Shown: positions 1 to 8,968 of the stretch, piece after piece
How the letters are laid out: each line of letters opens with the position of its first letter
How positions within the stretch are numbered: position 1 is the stretch's first letter
Source: Flavobacteriales bacterium
Lineage (GTDB): Bacteria; Bacteroidota; Bacteroidia; Flavobacteriales_F; PHOS-HE28
Direction of reading: 5' to 3'
DNA: 64,000 nt
Assembly: GCA_016702645.1 (NCBI GenBank)
Contig: JADJDP010000009.1
Span: 62,001-126,000, forward strand
Made by a program: the position numbers and the translations under genes
The notes under the pieces: generated by a model
Database searches by the model: none
Seen by the model: only the letters and a program-made list of their open reading frames with translations
Told to the model about the DNA's origin: nothing

Positions 1-224
1 TTGAGCACTTCCAAGCCACCAAGGTCAACTCCCCGGTCGCGCAGTTGCTGCATCACGGCTTCGGGGAAATCATCCCCCACCACGCTCACCAGACCCATTT
101 TCTCCAGGAACACCGAAGCGGCCAACGAGATGTAGGTGGCGGCTCCGCCCACCGTCTTTTCGGCCACGCCGAACGGAGTTTCAATGCGATCAAAGGCGAC
201 GGTACCGACGGTGATGAGTTGCAT
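1..224 (-). CDS. PfkB-family carbohydrate/nucleoside kinase, N-terminal part
   Basis: Only the first 74 or so codons lie in the window; the gene runs off the left edge. The translation opens MQLITVGTVAFDRIETPFG and continues with a GGAATYISLAASVF segment. This matches the N-terminal beta strand and the Gly-rich substrate-lid region of ribokinase/adenosine kinase-type enzymes, which transfer phosphate from ATP to a sugar or nucleoside. The C-terminal anion-hole motif (GAGD type) and the catalytic Asp are outside the window, so the substrate cannot be named. The ATG at 224 is the first in-frame start and fits the family N-terminus. The gene lies downstream of, and in the same direction as, tRNA-Asn, but a strong terminator separates them. 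Confidence 0.75.
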   Translation of the reverse strand, partial: MQLITVGTVAFDRIETPFGVAEKTVGGAATYISLAASVFLEKMGLVSVVGDDFPEAVMQQLRDRGVDLGGLEVL

Positions 225-303
225 GAACGAGGGGTTGATATTCAGCCGCAAAGGACGCAAAGTGCGCGAAGCGGAGGCTGTTCTTGAACCAGTGGATTGT
301 GCT

Positions 304-332
304 GAAAAGAAAAAGGGCCGCTGTTGCGGCCC
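304..332 (-). terminator. Intrinsic terminator after tRNA-Asn
   Basis: A perfect 7-bp GC stem (GGGCCGC / GCGGCCC) with a 4-nt loop is followed on the minus strand by a T-rich tract (TTTTTCTTTT). It lies 5 nt beyond the tRNA 3' end, so it most likely ends the tRNA transcript. Confidence 0.8.
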
Positions 333-337
333 TTCGC

Positions 338-410
338 TCCCCGGGCTGGACTTGAACCAGCGACCCCATGATTAACAGTCATGTGCTCTAACCAGCTGAG
401 CTACCAGGGA
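338..410 (-). tRNA. tRNA-Asn (anticodon GTT)
   Basis: The minus strand folds into a full cloverleaf. The acceptor stem TCCCTGG pairs with CCGGGGA (one T-G pair). The D arm is GCTC..GAGC, the anticodon loop CTGTTAA gives anticodon GTT, and the T arm contains GGTTCAAGTCC. No CCA tail is encoded. A terminator follows directly. Confidence 0.95.
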
Positions 411-535
411 AGGTCCCCCTTTTGAAAGGGACGGCGAAAGTAGGAAGCTCCGCGCAATGGGCAAGGCCCAATGAATTGCGGGTTGGGCACCGCGCTGCCA
501 AGGTCAGCCGTCATCCCGGAGCCAATACCCTCCCC

Positions 536-3500
536 ATGCGTCTCTTTTCCGCCCTTCCCGCCCTGCTCCTTGTCTCCAGCCTTCATGCCCAGCCCATTTG
601 CGAGGACCTGAACGCGGGATTCACCCATAGCATCACTCCGAACGGTGTGCAGTTCAGCAATGGCACCACGGGCACCGGCGAGCAAACCACCTGGTTGTGG
701 GTCTTCGGAGACGGCACCGTGAGCTATGAACCCCAGCCCTTCCACACCTACGCGACGGCTGGCACCTACGAGGTCTGCCTGTTCGCCAGCACCCTCTATT
801 TCAATGGAAGCATCCCGCCCCTGACCTGTACGGATACGACCTGTACCGTGCTGACCATTGGTGGAGCCGACCCCTGCGATGATCTTGAGGCGTGCTTCGT
901 GGCGTCACAAACGAGCGCGAACACGGTGTTCTTCAACAACTGCACGCAGCCGGGAACGAACACACAGTACGTCTGGACCTTCGGCGACGGAAGTGATGGC
1001 AGTTCCCCTTCGCCAACCCACACCTACTTGCAGCCCGGCTCCTACACGGTGTGCCTCAAGGCATACTGGAACGGTTGTCTGGACGAATTCTGCACGACGA
1101 TCGTGGTCGAAGGCTCCGTGGATCCCTGCGATGATCTGAACGCGGATTTCTGGTACGGTAACAACGGTATCCCTGGCAACATCTTCTATTCCGCAACCAC
1201 GGGCATCGGCCAGCACTGGATCTGGAGCTTTGGCGATGGAACGTATTCGGACGACGGCCCACAGGGCACACACACGTACACGGCAGCGGGCACGTACACC
1301 CTATGCCTTACCGTTTGGGATTGGATCCCCGGCACACAGGATACCTGTTCCGTGACCTCGTGCCAGACGGTGGTGATCGAAGGCGGCGATCCGTGCGATG
1401 ACTTGGAGGCGTGCTTCGTGACCAACGACTTCGGCAATGGAACTTTCTTCTTCGACAACTGCTCCAGCAACCAAGGCAATGGACAGTTCTATTGGACATT
1501 CGGTGATGGGACGGTGAGCACGGTGGTGAACGCCGAGCATCACTACGCCCAAGCCGGAACATACGAGGTCTGCCTGTATGCCTACTTCGGGAGCTGTGCG
1601 GATACCACCTGCACGACCGTGGTGGTAACCGAAGACATCGCCCCGTGTGATGGGCTCGAAGCAGGCTTCACCTGGTTCACCACTCCGAACGGTACGCAGT
1701 TCAGCAACGGCACCACGGGTACCGGGCAAACCACCACTTGGCATTGGACGTTCGGTGATGGCACCACGAGCAATGATGCGCAGCCCTTCCACACCTTCCC
1801 AGAACCGGGTGGGTATGAAGTATGCCTCCATGCGATCAGCATCTATCCTAACACGGCGGGCGGGGTCATCACCTGCGTGGACACGATATGTGCACTTGTT
1901 GTGGTCGATGGCGGCCCGGATTCGTGCGATGACCTCGAAGCCTGCTTCGTGGCATCGCAAACCGGGCAGACGACCGTGTTCTTCAACAACTGCACTTCGC
2001 CCGGAAATAACACGCAATACCTGTGGCAGTTCGGCGATGGCAGCACGGGTAGCGATGTTGCACCCACGCACATCTACGACCAGCCGGGCAACTACACTGT
2101 CTGCCTCGCCGCTTACTGGAACGGATTGCGTGGACGAGTATTGCGACACCGTCGTGGTGCTGGGCAACAGCAACCCCCTGCAACGACCTGAACGCCGGGT
2201 TCGAGGTGTTGGTGAGCGGCAACATCGCCAATTTCCAGAACACCATGGTTGTTTCCGGCGCCATGACCTACACCTGGAACTTCGGTGATGGAATCGAGGG
2301 CTACGGCCCGAACCCTGCGCATACCTATTCCGAGCCTGGCACCTACACTGCTTGCTTGCTCGTTTGGGCATGGAACCCATTGACGCAGGATACCTGCTTC
2401 GCCGACCATTGTGAACTCGTCACCATCGAAGGCACTGCATCGCCTTGTGATGAACTAGAGGCAGGTTTCATCTGGACCACCACTCCGAACGGAACACAGT
2501 TCAGCAACGGCACCTCCGGTACCGGCTTCTCCACCACGTGGCATTGGACCTTCGGCGATGGCGCAACGAGCAACGACGCGCAGCCCTTCCACACCTATGT
2601 CGAACCGGGAGAGTATGAGGTGTGCCTCTATGCCGTAAGCATCTACGAGCTCAGTGGCGGCAATGTGATCACGTGTACGGACTCATCGTGCGCAATCGTT
2701 GTCATAGGAGGTGGTGATCCGTGCGCTGACTTCGAAGCGTGCTTCGTCACCAACGACTTCGGCAATGGAACCTACTTTTTCGACAATTGCTCCAGTAACC
2801 AAGGAAATGGACAGTTCTATTGGACCTTCGGAGATGGGTCCACGAGCACCCTTGTGAATGCCGAGCATCATTACGCTCAACCAGGAACCTACACCGTCTG
2901 CCTGTACGCCTACTACTTGAACTGTGCGGATACCACCTGCTCGACGATCGTTGTGCAAGGATCCAGTGTACCCTGTGACGCACTTGAGGCTGGCTTCACA
3001 TGGACCACCACCCCGAACGGTACGCAGTTCAGCAACACCACTAGTGGAACCGGTTTCTCCTCGACGTGGCATTGGACCTTTGGCGATGGCACCACGAGCA
3101 ACAATGGGCAACCCTTCCACACCTATGCGCAACCCGGCGCGTATGAGGTGTGCCTCTATGTCACCAGCATCTATGAGTTAAGCGGCGGCAACGTCATCAC
3201 CTGCACGGACACGGTCTGCGGGGTGGTCATCATCCAGAACGGTGGCGATCCGTGCGATGACCTCAATGCTTGCTTCGAAACCGTGGTCATCGACGACAAC
3301 TCCTTCGTCTTCGTGAACTGCTCCGCTCCGACGACCAACATCCAGTACCTGTGGGCGTTCGGGGATGGAACCACGGTTGGAGGGGTGAACGCCGACCATA
3401 GCTATCAGCAACCCGGCACATATACGGTTTGCCTCACCGCGTACTGGGGCAACTGCGTTGACTCGACCTGCACAACCATCGTTGTTGGTGGCGGTGGTGG

Positions 3501-4011
3501 ATGCCAGCCCTTCGAGGTTGACTTCGGCTACGGCGTGCAAGGAACCGCCGTCGTCTTCGAGGCCACCGCGAGCGTGCCGGTTTTGGGCGTTCTGTGGTAC
3601 TTCGGTGATGGAGGCGAGGGATATGGACCCGTGGTCACCCACCTCTACGAACCGCCGGGGCCCTTCAATGTGTGCGTTGCCGCGTGGTACTGGAACGACG
3701 CCACCCAGGACACCTGCTGGGCGGAACACTGTGAATGGGTGGACCCCTTCCAGAACGGGGTGGGTATCTCGGAGGACCTGGACGATGCGATCCGCGTGTA
3801 TCCGAACCCAGCGCGCGGGGTCATCTCCATCGACGGCCTTTCCTCAAGCGGAGATGTCCTTATCCACTCACCTGAGGGCCGCGTGGTCTTGCAGCAGCGC
3901 ACACACGCAACGCGCCATGTGATGTCCGTGGAACACCTTGCTCCCGCGATCTACTCCTTGGAACTACGAACCGCCCAAGGAAGCTTATGGCGTCGTATCG
4001 CCATTGAGTGA
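536..4011 (+). CDS. Secreted multi-PKD protein with T9SS sorting domain (two frameshifts)
   Basis: This reads as one large secreted protein interrupted by two single-base insertions. The first reading frame starts at ATG 536 with a signal peptide (MRLFSALPALLLVSSLHAQ). Twelve PKD-like modules of about 80-95 residues follow, each with the WxFGDG core and a conserved Cys pattern (PCDxLxA near the start, a VCL strand, TCxxVVV at the end). The last 85 or so residues form a type A T9SS C-terminal domain (VYPNPARGVISIDG, then a final Ile-Glu). The frame breaks near 2125 (probable extra base in AACGGATTGCG) and again in the C5 run at 2174-2178; removing one base at each point restores the whole array. 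PKD proteins with this tail are exported by T9SS and act outside the cell, often in adhesion; that role here is inferred. The 3' end overlaps the convergent DUF748 gene by 27 bp. Confidence 0.85.
595..3750 (+). repeat. Twelve-unit PKD repeat array in three sub-types
   Basis: The array holds twelve modules of roughly 255-285 bp. By sequence they fall into three types. A has EACF...FFxNC...QYxWxFGDG. B has TPNGxQFSNGT...WHWTFGDG...QPFHT and an extended ITCTDT loop. C has TQDTC near its end. Read along the gene the order is B-A-C, A-B-A-C, B-A-B-A-C. Type A modules 4 and 9 are almost identical over long stretches of DNA, as are B modules 5, 8 and 10. The array probably grew by unequal recombination of multi-module blocks. 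Confidence 0.85.
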
Positions 4012-6285
4012 CGTATCAGCTGCGTCGTAAATGAACCGGTAACCGGGGTCGCCCTTGCGACCACTGGTTTCCTCGGGAGTGCCTTCGCGGTATGCGATGC
4101 GCGTCGCTGGGACCCCCTTGCTCAACAAATACTGCATCACATGCTCCGTCCGCGCGTATTCCATGTCGCGCTGTTGCGCGCTCACCTGGTCCCTGCCGAT
4201 CATACCAAGACATCGCTCCTGCAGTGGCTTGCCACCGAGCGTCGGCGTGGCTTGTTCCACGTAACGCATGAAGAGCGAGTCGGTGTTCATCAGTGAGTTG
4301 ATGCGCGAACTGTCAGTGGCGGTGAGCGCCGTGGCACCCGAGAAAAGAAAGTGGCGTTTCCCTTCGAACAATGCGATCTCCTGCATCTCGGCGAATGGGT
4401 CCACGAGCGGGATCAGGTCCGCGCGCAATTCCGGCTTGGCGGCGAGCGCCTTCGCCAATTGATCGAGCACCTTGTACTGTTGGGGGTCTGGTACCGCTTG
4501 GCCCGGTTGGAAGTGAACGCCCTCCAACTCGCGTTCATCCGCACCACCAACGGCACGCGCAAGCAGGTTGGCTGGTGCCGTGGCGGCCTTCACGATGAGG
4601 TTCTTGAAGATCTGCCAGATGATGGGCCACACTCGGAACTGCGGGTCCTTCAAGTCCCCTTTCACCGGAACATCGAGTTCCACAACGCCCTTTGCATCCT
4701 TCAGCAAACCGGCAGCGAGGCGCAATGGCAGTACATATATCCCCGTATCGTGTTCGGTCACCTTGCGGCCGAACTTCAACTTGTCGATACGCAGTGAATT
4801 CTGCGAATCGATCATGCCCGCCAACAAGACCGTCTTGGTGGTGAGCCGCAAAACGCCGTCCTCCATCGGATGCGCCGCATACCAGCGGGTGTATGGATCG
4901 AAGGGTGGCAAGCGCAAACCATCCACTTCGAGATCGAGGGTCACGTTGCGAATGTCCGCGGGATCGAACACCGCCGTGGCAATGAGCGCCCCGCCTCCAT
5001 TGAGGTTGGCCTTGCTCGTGACCCGCCCTGCGTCCCGATCGCTGCTCACTCGGTTCGCGGTAAGCGCCAACTCTGTGAGCTCGTAACGGAATGGCAGTCG
5101 CGGGGTGTAGTCCTCGAAACGCACCGCACAATCGGTGAGCCTCACACTTTGCGCGGAATAGTCACTGGCGACGAACTGGCCACCCAGATAGCTCACGTAA
5201 TCCGCCAGCATGACGAAGACGTTGCTCTCTGATGCCGCGCTCGAAACCACCGTGCTGTCCCCGATGGTATCCGTGCTGAACTTCAACAATCTCGTCCAGT
5301 TGTCGCTCCAGTCGTTGAGCAGGACGAAGCGCAGGTCCGCTTTGTCCAACAACACTTCGCCCACATCGAAACGTTCTTGTGCGGCGATCAGCGTGTCCAA
5401 ACCTGCGCGGAGTTCTCCGACGGAGACCAGCGCTTCTCCCGCCGGATCCTCCAGCCGTAATGATCGAAGATCCATGGCTGCGCTCAGTGCCAGTTGGGTG
5501 GTGTCCACATAACTGTCGCTCACCATGAGGTCCAAGTCCAAAGCCCCGTCGAGTTTGCGGCAATCCATGAAGTCCTGCAGGTATGGAAGCAGCTGCGATA
5601 AGTCGAAGTCTTGCAGGTGTGCATCCACTTCGTAGCGGCCACCATCGGTGTCTATGGTGAACCCGCCGTTCACCTTGCCGCCCCCGTGAATGGCGAAACC
5701 CAAGAGGAATTTCATCGCGGCTTGTGCAGAAGAGATCCGTGTACATGAAACGGTGAGGTCTTCCACGCTCACCGGCGTGTGCAGGATGTCACTGGAATAA
5801 TCGATCGCCCCGGCACTGAGTTCGATGCCCACAACATCGAACGCCATGGCGCTGTCTTCCTCTTCGCTGGTCAATGGCTCATCCTCGCCTCCAAGCTCCA
5901 GCAGGTCGCTGAAGTTGAACCGATCGCCGGTCTGCTCGATCCGCACGTACGGTCCTCGAAGCTCCGCTTCCTTGAAGTGCCAGAGGTCCTTGCGATAACC
6001 ATCGAGGAGGTCCGCTTTCACCCCGAGCTTTTCGAAACGAACGAAGACCACATCGCTCTTGGGTTCGTAACACACCAAGTTGTTCACGGCATACACACCT
6101 GTGAACGGGTTGAGTACGATACTGCCGATGGCGACCTTGCGCTGGATCCACTCCTCGCTGTGAGCTTCGACGTACCGCTTGACCAAATAGGGGAACAGGA
6201 AAGCGACCGCGACCAACAGGATGACCACAGCCCCGAGCGGAACGTACCATCGCCGACACACCCACCGGATGAACTTCTTGACCAT
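3985..6285 (-). CDS. DUF748 domain-containing inner-membrane protein
   Basis: The 766-residue protein has a basic N-terminus, one membrane segment at about residues 14-34, and a long periplasmic-type region rich in beta structure. The pattern (FNPFTGxY-like opening with IVLNPFTGVYAVNNL, alternating AsmA-like strands, and LDVPVKGDLKDPQFRVWPIIWQIFKNL near residue 580) matches DUF748, a relative of AsmA and YhdP envelope proteins thought to bridge or remodel the envelope. Its exact job is unknown. A start at 6357 is possible in frame, but those 24 codons lie over a perfect terminator-type hairpin, so ATG 6285 (MVKKFIRWVC) is preferred. It also sits just inside a TACCTTGC promoter-like box at 6292-6299. 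The stop lies inside the 3' end of the convergent PKD gene. Confidence 0.8.
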   Translation of the reverse strand: MVKKFIRWVCRRWYVPLGAVVILLVAVAFLFPYLVKRYVEAHSEEWIQRKVAIGSIVLNPFTGVYAVNNLVCYEPKSDVVFVRFEKLGVKADLLDGYRKDLWHFKEAELRGPYVRIEQTGDRFNFSDLLELGGEDEPLTSEEEDSAMAFDVVGIELSAGAIDYSSDILHTPVSVEDLTVSCTRISSAQAAMKFLLGFAIHGGGKVNGGFTIDTDGGRYEVDAHLQDFDLSQLLPYLQDFMDCRKLDGALDLDLMVSDSYVDTTQLALSAAMDLRSLRLEDPAGEALVSVGELRAGLDTLIAAQERFDVGEVLLDKADLRFVLLNDWSDNWTRLLKFSTDTIGDSTVVSSAASESNVFVMLADYVSYLGGQFVASDYSAQSVRLTDCAVRFEDYTPRLPFRYELTELALTANRVSSDRDAGRVTSKANLNGGGALIATAVFDPADIRNVTLDLEVDGLRLPPFDPYTRWYAAHPMEDGVLRLTTKTVLLAGMIDSQNSLRIDKLKFGRKVTEHDTGIYVLPLRLAAGLLKDAKGVVELDVPVKGDLKDPQFRVWPIIWQIFKNLIVKAATAPANLLARAVGGADERELEGVHFQPGQAVPDPQQYKVLDQLAKALAAKPELRADLIPLVDPFAEMQEIALFEGKRHFLFSGATALTATDSSRINSLMNTDSLFMRYVEQATPTLGGKPLQERCLGMIGRDQVSAQQRDMEYARTEHVMQYLLSKGVPATRIAYREGTPEETSGRKGDPGYRFIYDAADTSLNGDTTP

Positions 6286-6317
6286 GCGCAAGCAAGGTAG
6301 AACGGTGCCTCGTGAAC

Positions 6318-6353
6318 GCAGAAGGGGCGGCCGATGATGGCCGCCCCTTCTGC
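6318..6353 (-). terminator. Hairpin terminator downstream of ssb
   Basis: A perfect 15-bp inverted repeat (GCAGAAGGGGCGGCC and its complement) with a 6-nt loop lies 17 nt past the ssb stop codon. There is no long T tract, so it may need Rho or act as an RNA stabiliser. It separates ssb from the DUF748 gene. Confidence 0.6.
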
Positions 6354-6369
6354 TCATGATGCATGGTAA

Positions 6370-6726
6370 TTATGCGGCAGCCGCTTCTTCGCGCTTACCC
6401 GGGAGCAGTTGGAAGTTGTTCATGACCACCTCCGTGATGTACCGCTTGGTACCATCCTTGGCCTCGTAGCTGCGATGCACCAGCCGACCCTCCAGGATCA
6501 GGGGGGAGCCCTTGCGAAGGAGGCGCTCGACCATTTCGGCGGTCTGTCCCCAGGCCACCACCGTATGCCATTGGGTATCGGTCACCTTCTCGCCAGCGGC
6601 GTTGCGATAACTGTCGTTGGTGGCCACGGAGATGCGGGCCACTTTTCGCCCTTTGGCTATCTCCCGCACTTCGGGGTCGAATCCGAGATTGCCTACGAGG
6701 TGGACTTTGTTCTTCAGCGTGTTCAT
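6370..6726 (-). CDS. ssb: Single-stranded DNA-binding protein, short form
   Basis: The 118-residue protein is an OB-fold SSB. It opens NTLKNKVHLVGNLGFDPEV, followed by ISVATNDSY, the WHTVVAWGQTAE strand and LEGRLVHRSYEAKDGT, the usual order of SSB core strands. It would coat single-stranded DNA in replication, repair and recombination. The protein ends GKREEAAAA and lacks both the Gln/Pro-rich linker and the acidic DxxPF tip that recruits partner proteins in full-length bacterial SSBs. A paralog of the same length is encoded at 10218-10574, and the two flank the sigma-factor operon. One of them may be the housekeeping copy, or a longer SSB may lie elsewhere. The start at 6726 is the only reasonable ATG. 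Confidence 0.88.
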   Translation of the reverse strand: MNTLKNKVHLVGNLGFDPEVREIAKGRKVARISVATNDSYRNAAGEKVTDTQWHTVVAWGQTAEMVERLLRKGSPLILEGRLVHRSYEAKDGTKRYITEVVMNNFQLLPGKREEAAAA

Positions 6727-6975
6727 GGTACTTGGGTTTTGATTGTTTGCTTTTCGTTCCGGATCCGGTGCTGTTGCCGAACCCGAGGCAAACGTCCGGT
6801 GGTCGGGAAAGGCGATCCGGCCAGTAAGTGCTTGTAGGCGACTACAATCGTTTGCTGTCGTTTAGCGTGCTGCTCGAGGGCGGCCGGTTCTTGTGACCCC
6901 GCCTTACCTTGTAGCTGCCTTCGCCTAGGCAGCGTCCTTGCAGGATGTGGTGTCTGTGGCATAACAGGCCTCCGG
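6727..6975. promoter_or_regulatory. Divergent ssb / sigma-factor intergenic region with hairpins
   Basis: This 249-bp gap separates the divergently transcribed ssb and ECF sigma genes. Toward the sigma gene it holds TACCTTGT (6905-6912), which resembles the -7 box seen at other genes here. Immediately after it is a 7-bp stem-loop (GCTGCCT at 6914-6920 with AGGCAGC at 6927-6933) in the likely 5' leader. A second small stem (TTGTAG/CTACAA, 6832-6847, GCGA loop) lies upstream. No small gene was seen. Confidence 0.4.
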
Positions 6976-7539
6976 TTGCGTGAACTCACTGAACGCGAAC
7001 TGATAAAGGGTTGCTTGGAGGGCGAACGCCGCTGCCAGGAGATCCTCTACTCACGATACGCACGCCGCATGTATGCGGTGTGCCTTCGCTATGCGCGTCA
7101 CGAACTGGAGGCCCAGGACCTCATGCAGGAAGGATTCATCCGCGTGTTCGAGAAGCTCAAGGACTTCCGCATGGAGGGCTCCTTTGAGGGATGGATACGC
7201 CGCATCATGGTGCATACTTCGATCAACCAATACCGCAAGAAATCCTTCCAGCAGGAGCGCTTCGGCATGGAGCGCATGCCCGAAGGAGAGGTGGGGCCCG
7301 AAGCGGTCGGGCGATTGGGCGAGGCAGAGCTCCTCGCCATGGTCTCCTCACTGCCCGATGGCTACCGGATGGTTTTCAACCTCTATGCGGTGGAAGGATA
7401 TGACCATGCGGAGATAGCGGAACTTTTGGGGTGTGGCGAAAGCACCTCGCGCAGCCAGTTGGCCAAGGCACGACGCCTATTGCAAATGAAGATCAATGCG
7501 AGTTCAACACCAGCCTATGCGGGACAAGCACCCCATTGA
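6976..7539 (+). CDS. ECF-type RNA polymerase sigma-70 factor
   Basis: The 187-residue protein has sigma region 2 at about residues 20-85 (LYSRYARRMYAVCLRYARHE, then AQDLMQEGFIRVFEKL and the GSFEGWIRRI segment). Region 4 is at about 125-175 (LPDGYRMVFNLYAVEGYDHAEIAELL and a helix-turn-helix containing STSRSQLAKARRLL). No region 1 or 3 is present, which marks it as an ECF factor. It would redirect RNA polymerase to a small regulon. The only fitting start is a TTG at 6976, as no ATG or GTG is in frame upstream. Its last codons overlap the next gene, a putative anti-sigma partner, so the two are likely translationally coupled. Confidence 0.9.
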   Translation: MRELTERELIKGCLEGERRCQEILYSRYARRMYAVCLRYARHELEAQDLMQEGFIRVFEKLKDFRMEGSFEGWIRRIMVHTSINQYRKKSFQQERFGMERMPEGEVGPEAVGRLGEAELLAMVSSLPDGYRMVFNLYAVEGYDHAEIAELLGCGESTSRSQLAKARRLLQMKINASSTPAYAGQAPH

Positions 7540-8965
7540 CGACCTCTTCAGAGAGACCCTGCGCAACGCCAGCGTAGAGCCGCCGCCGCATTTGGCGGAG
7601 GCCGTGATCGGCGCTGCCCAGCGACGGAGGCGAGCGTTCGGTTGGTTCCGTCGGCGGTACGTTCTGGGCGGACTGCTTTTGTTGACGGCAGGTGCTGTGG
7701 GGTATTGGCAGCTCCGTGCGCGTGTTGGAAATGGAGATCCGTCGTTCGGGGAACCTTCCATCGCACACAGCCCAACGCCGCTCGAAGCGGAAACTCCCAC
7801 GCTCTCGGATGCGAAGAATGGCGAGCATCCCGTCGGGACAATAACAACGAAGACCGACGCGGCGAGCGAGAACGGCGGTTCCACAACTCGGGCGCAAAAG
7901 CAAATGGGTGCCTCCTACCCCGACCTAACGAACGAGGGGCTGGCTGCATCGGTAGTCAGCCCGAATGTGGAAGGCGTGAAAGAACAACACGGACGTACAC
8001 TGGTCGAGCCTGTTGAACCCACCAGCGAGTACCGGACAGACCTGGTTGTCCCTGACCCCGCCATCACCACACTTGTTCCAGCTTCGCCCACGGATGGAGT
8101 GGGCACCTACGGCACCTCGTCCGCACTACTTACTTCGGGCACCGTTCTGGCGGATGCCGCCCCGTTGCGTCTTTGGCCACGTTTTCCTTCCCAACAGAAT
8201 GCGGTCGGCCTTCCTGTCTCCGCCATTGTCCACCCGGCGTATGTGCTTCCCCGCGGTGACTGGTGGCTCGGGGCGCATTCGGCCTTTTATGCATCACATC
8301 GCGAGTGGTCCGGCGGGTCGGGCGTGCTCTCCGATGCCTTGAACGAATCGGAGGCGTGGACCTCCACCATCGGCCTCGGACTGATGGGGGGCCGCACATG
8401 GCGATCGGGCTTCGGTGTGAGTTCCGGTGTTGAATCGGAGCGCTCGGAACAAGCGTACCGTCATGTGGACAAGGCCACATCGTACGAGAGCGTGGTGAAC
8501 ACGCAAATGGTCACCCTCAATACACAGGTGTACTATACCACTGTGGATACAGTGATCACACCGACCATTCGTGAGCGCGTGAGTGCCGGCTCGGATACAC
8601 GAACGACCTGGCGGATACCCGTGGAAGCGTCCTGGCGCACGAGGATGGGGCGATGGGTGCTGGGTGCACGTTGTGGATTTGCGGCAGAGTTCACTCGCGC
8701 ACGCGCCTCGGCATCCTTGATCAACGATGACGCGCTAGGCGGGATCAGCTCAGCTGAATTGCCACCTACGGCCCTGAGCGAGCGCTATCCTTTCTCCATG
8801 GTGGGTGTGCTGGGTGCCGATGTGGGATTCCTGCTGCATGAACGCTGGATAGCGACCGCCAGCCCGATCTACATGCGCGGGTTGTTCAATGCTGCCAGCG
8901 CCAATAGTGTGAGCAGCTCCCCCGAACGCGCCGGTGTGCGCCTGCAACTTTGTTACACTCTCTAG
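7517..8965 (+). CDS. Putative anti-sigma / single-pass membrane protein with barrel-like C-terminus
   Basis: About 482 residues. The N-terminus (MRDKHPIDDLFRETLRNAS, then VEPPPHLAEAV) resembles the short cytoplasmic segment of Bacteroidota proteins encoded next to ECF sigma factors. A basic stretch (RRRRAFGWFRRR) and one membrane helix at about residues 44-62 follow. Then comes a low-complexity Thr/Ser/Pro-rich linker and a C-terminal half of alternating hydrophobic strands ending in LQLCYTL, as in small outer-membrane-barrel-like domains. Overlap with the sigma gene suggests it restrains that sigma factor, but no zinc-binding anti-sigma motif is visible. An ATG at 7496 is also in frame; 7517 gives the better N-terminus. 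A PKD-T9SS gene follows after 3 bp. Confidence 0.6.
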   Translation: MRDKHPIDDLFRETLRNASVEPPPHLAEAVIGAAQRRRRAFGWFRRRYVLGGLLLLTAGAVGYWQLRARVGNGDPSFGEPSIAHSPTPLEAETPTLSDAKNGEHPVGTITTKTDAASENGGSTTRAQKQMGASYPDLTNEGLAASVVSPNVEGVKEQHGRTLVEPVEPTSEYRTDLVVPDPAITTLVPASPTDGVGTYGTSSALLTSGTVLADAAPLRLWPRFPSQQNAVGLPVSAIVHPAYVLPRGDWWLGAHSAFYASHREWSGGSGVLSDALNESEAWTSTIGLGLMGGRTWRSGFGVSSGVESERSEQAYRHVDKATSYESVVNTQMVTLNTQVYYTTVDTVITPTIRERVSAGSDTRTTWRIPVEASWRTRMGRWVLGARCGFAAEFTRARASASLINDDALGGISSAELPPTALSERYPFSMVGVLGADVGFLLHERWIATASPIYMRGLFNAASANSVSSSPERAGVRLQLCYTL

Positions 8966-8968
8966 TGC

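Noticed and set aside
595..3750. PKD repeats considered as a CRISPR-like array
   Set aside because: Units are 255-285 bp, coding and diverged, with no short identical repeats or spacers.
4250..4262. Half parS-like sequence (TGTTCCACGTAAC)
   Set aside because: Only one arm of the palindrome matches, so ParB binding is unlikely.
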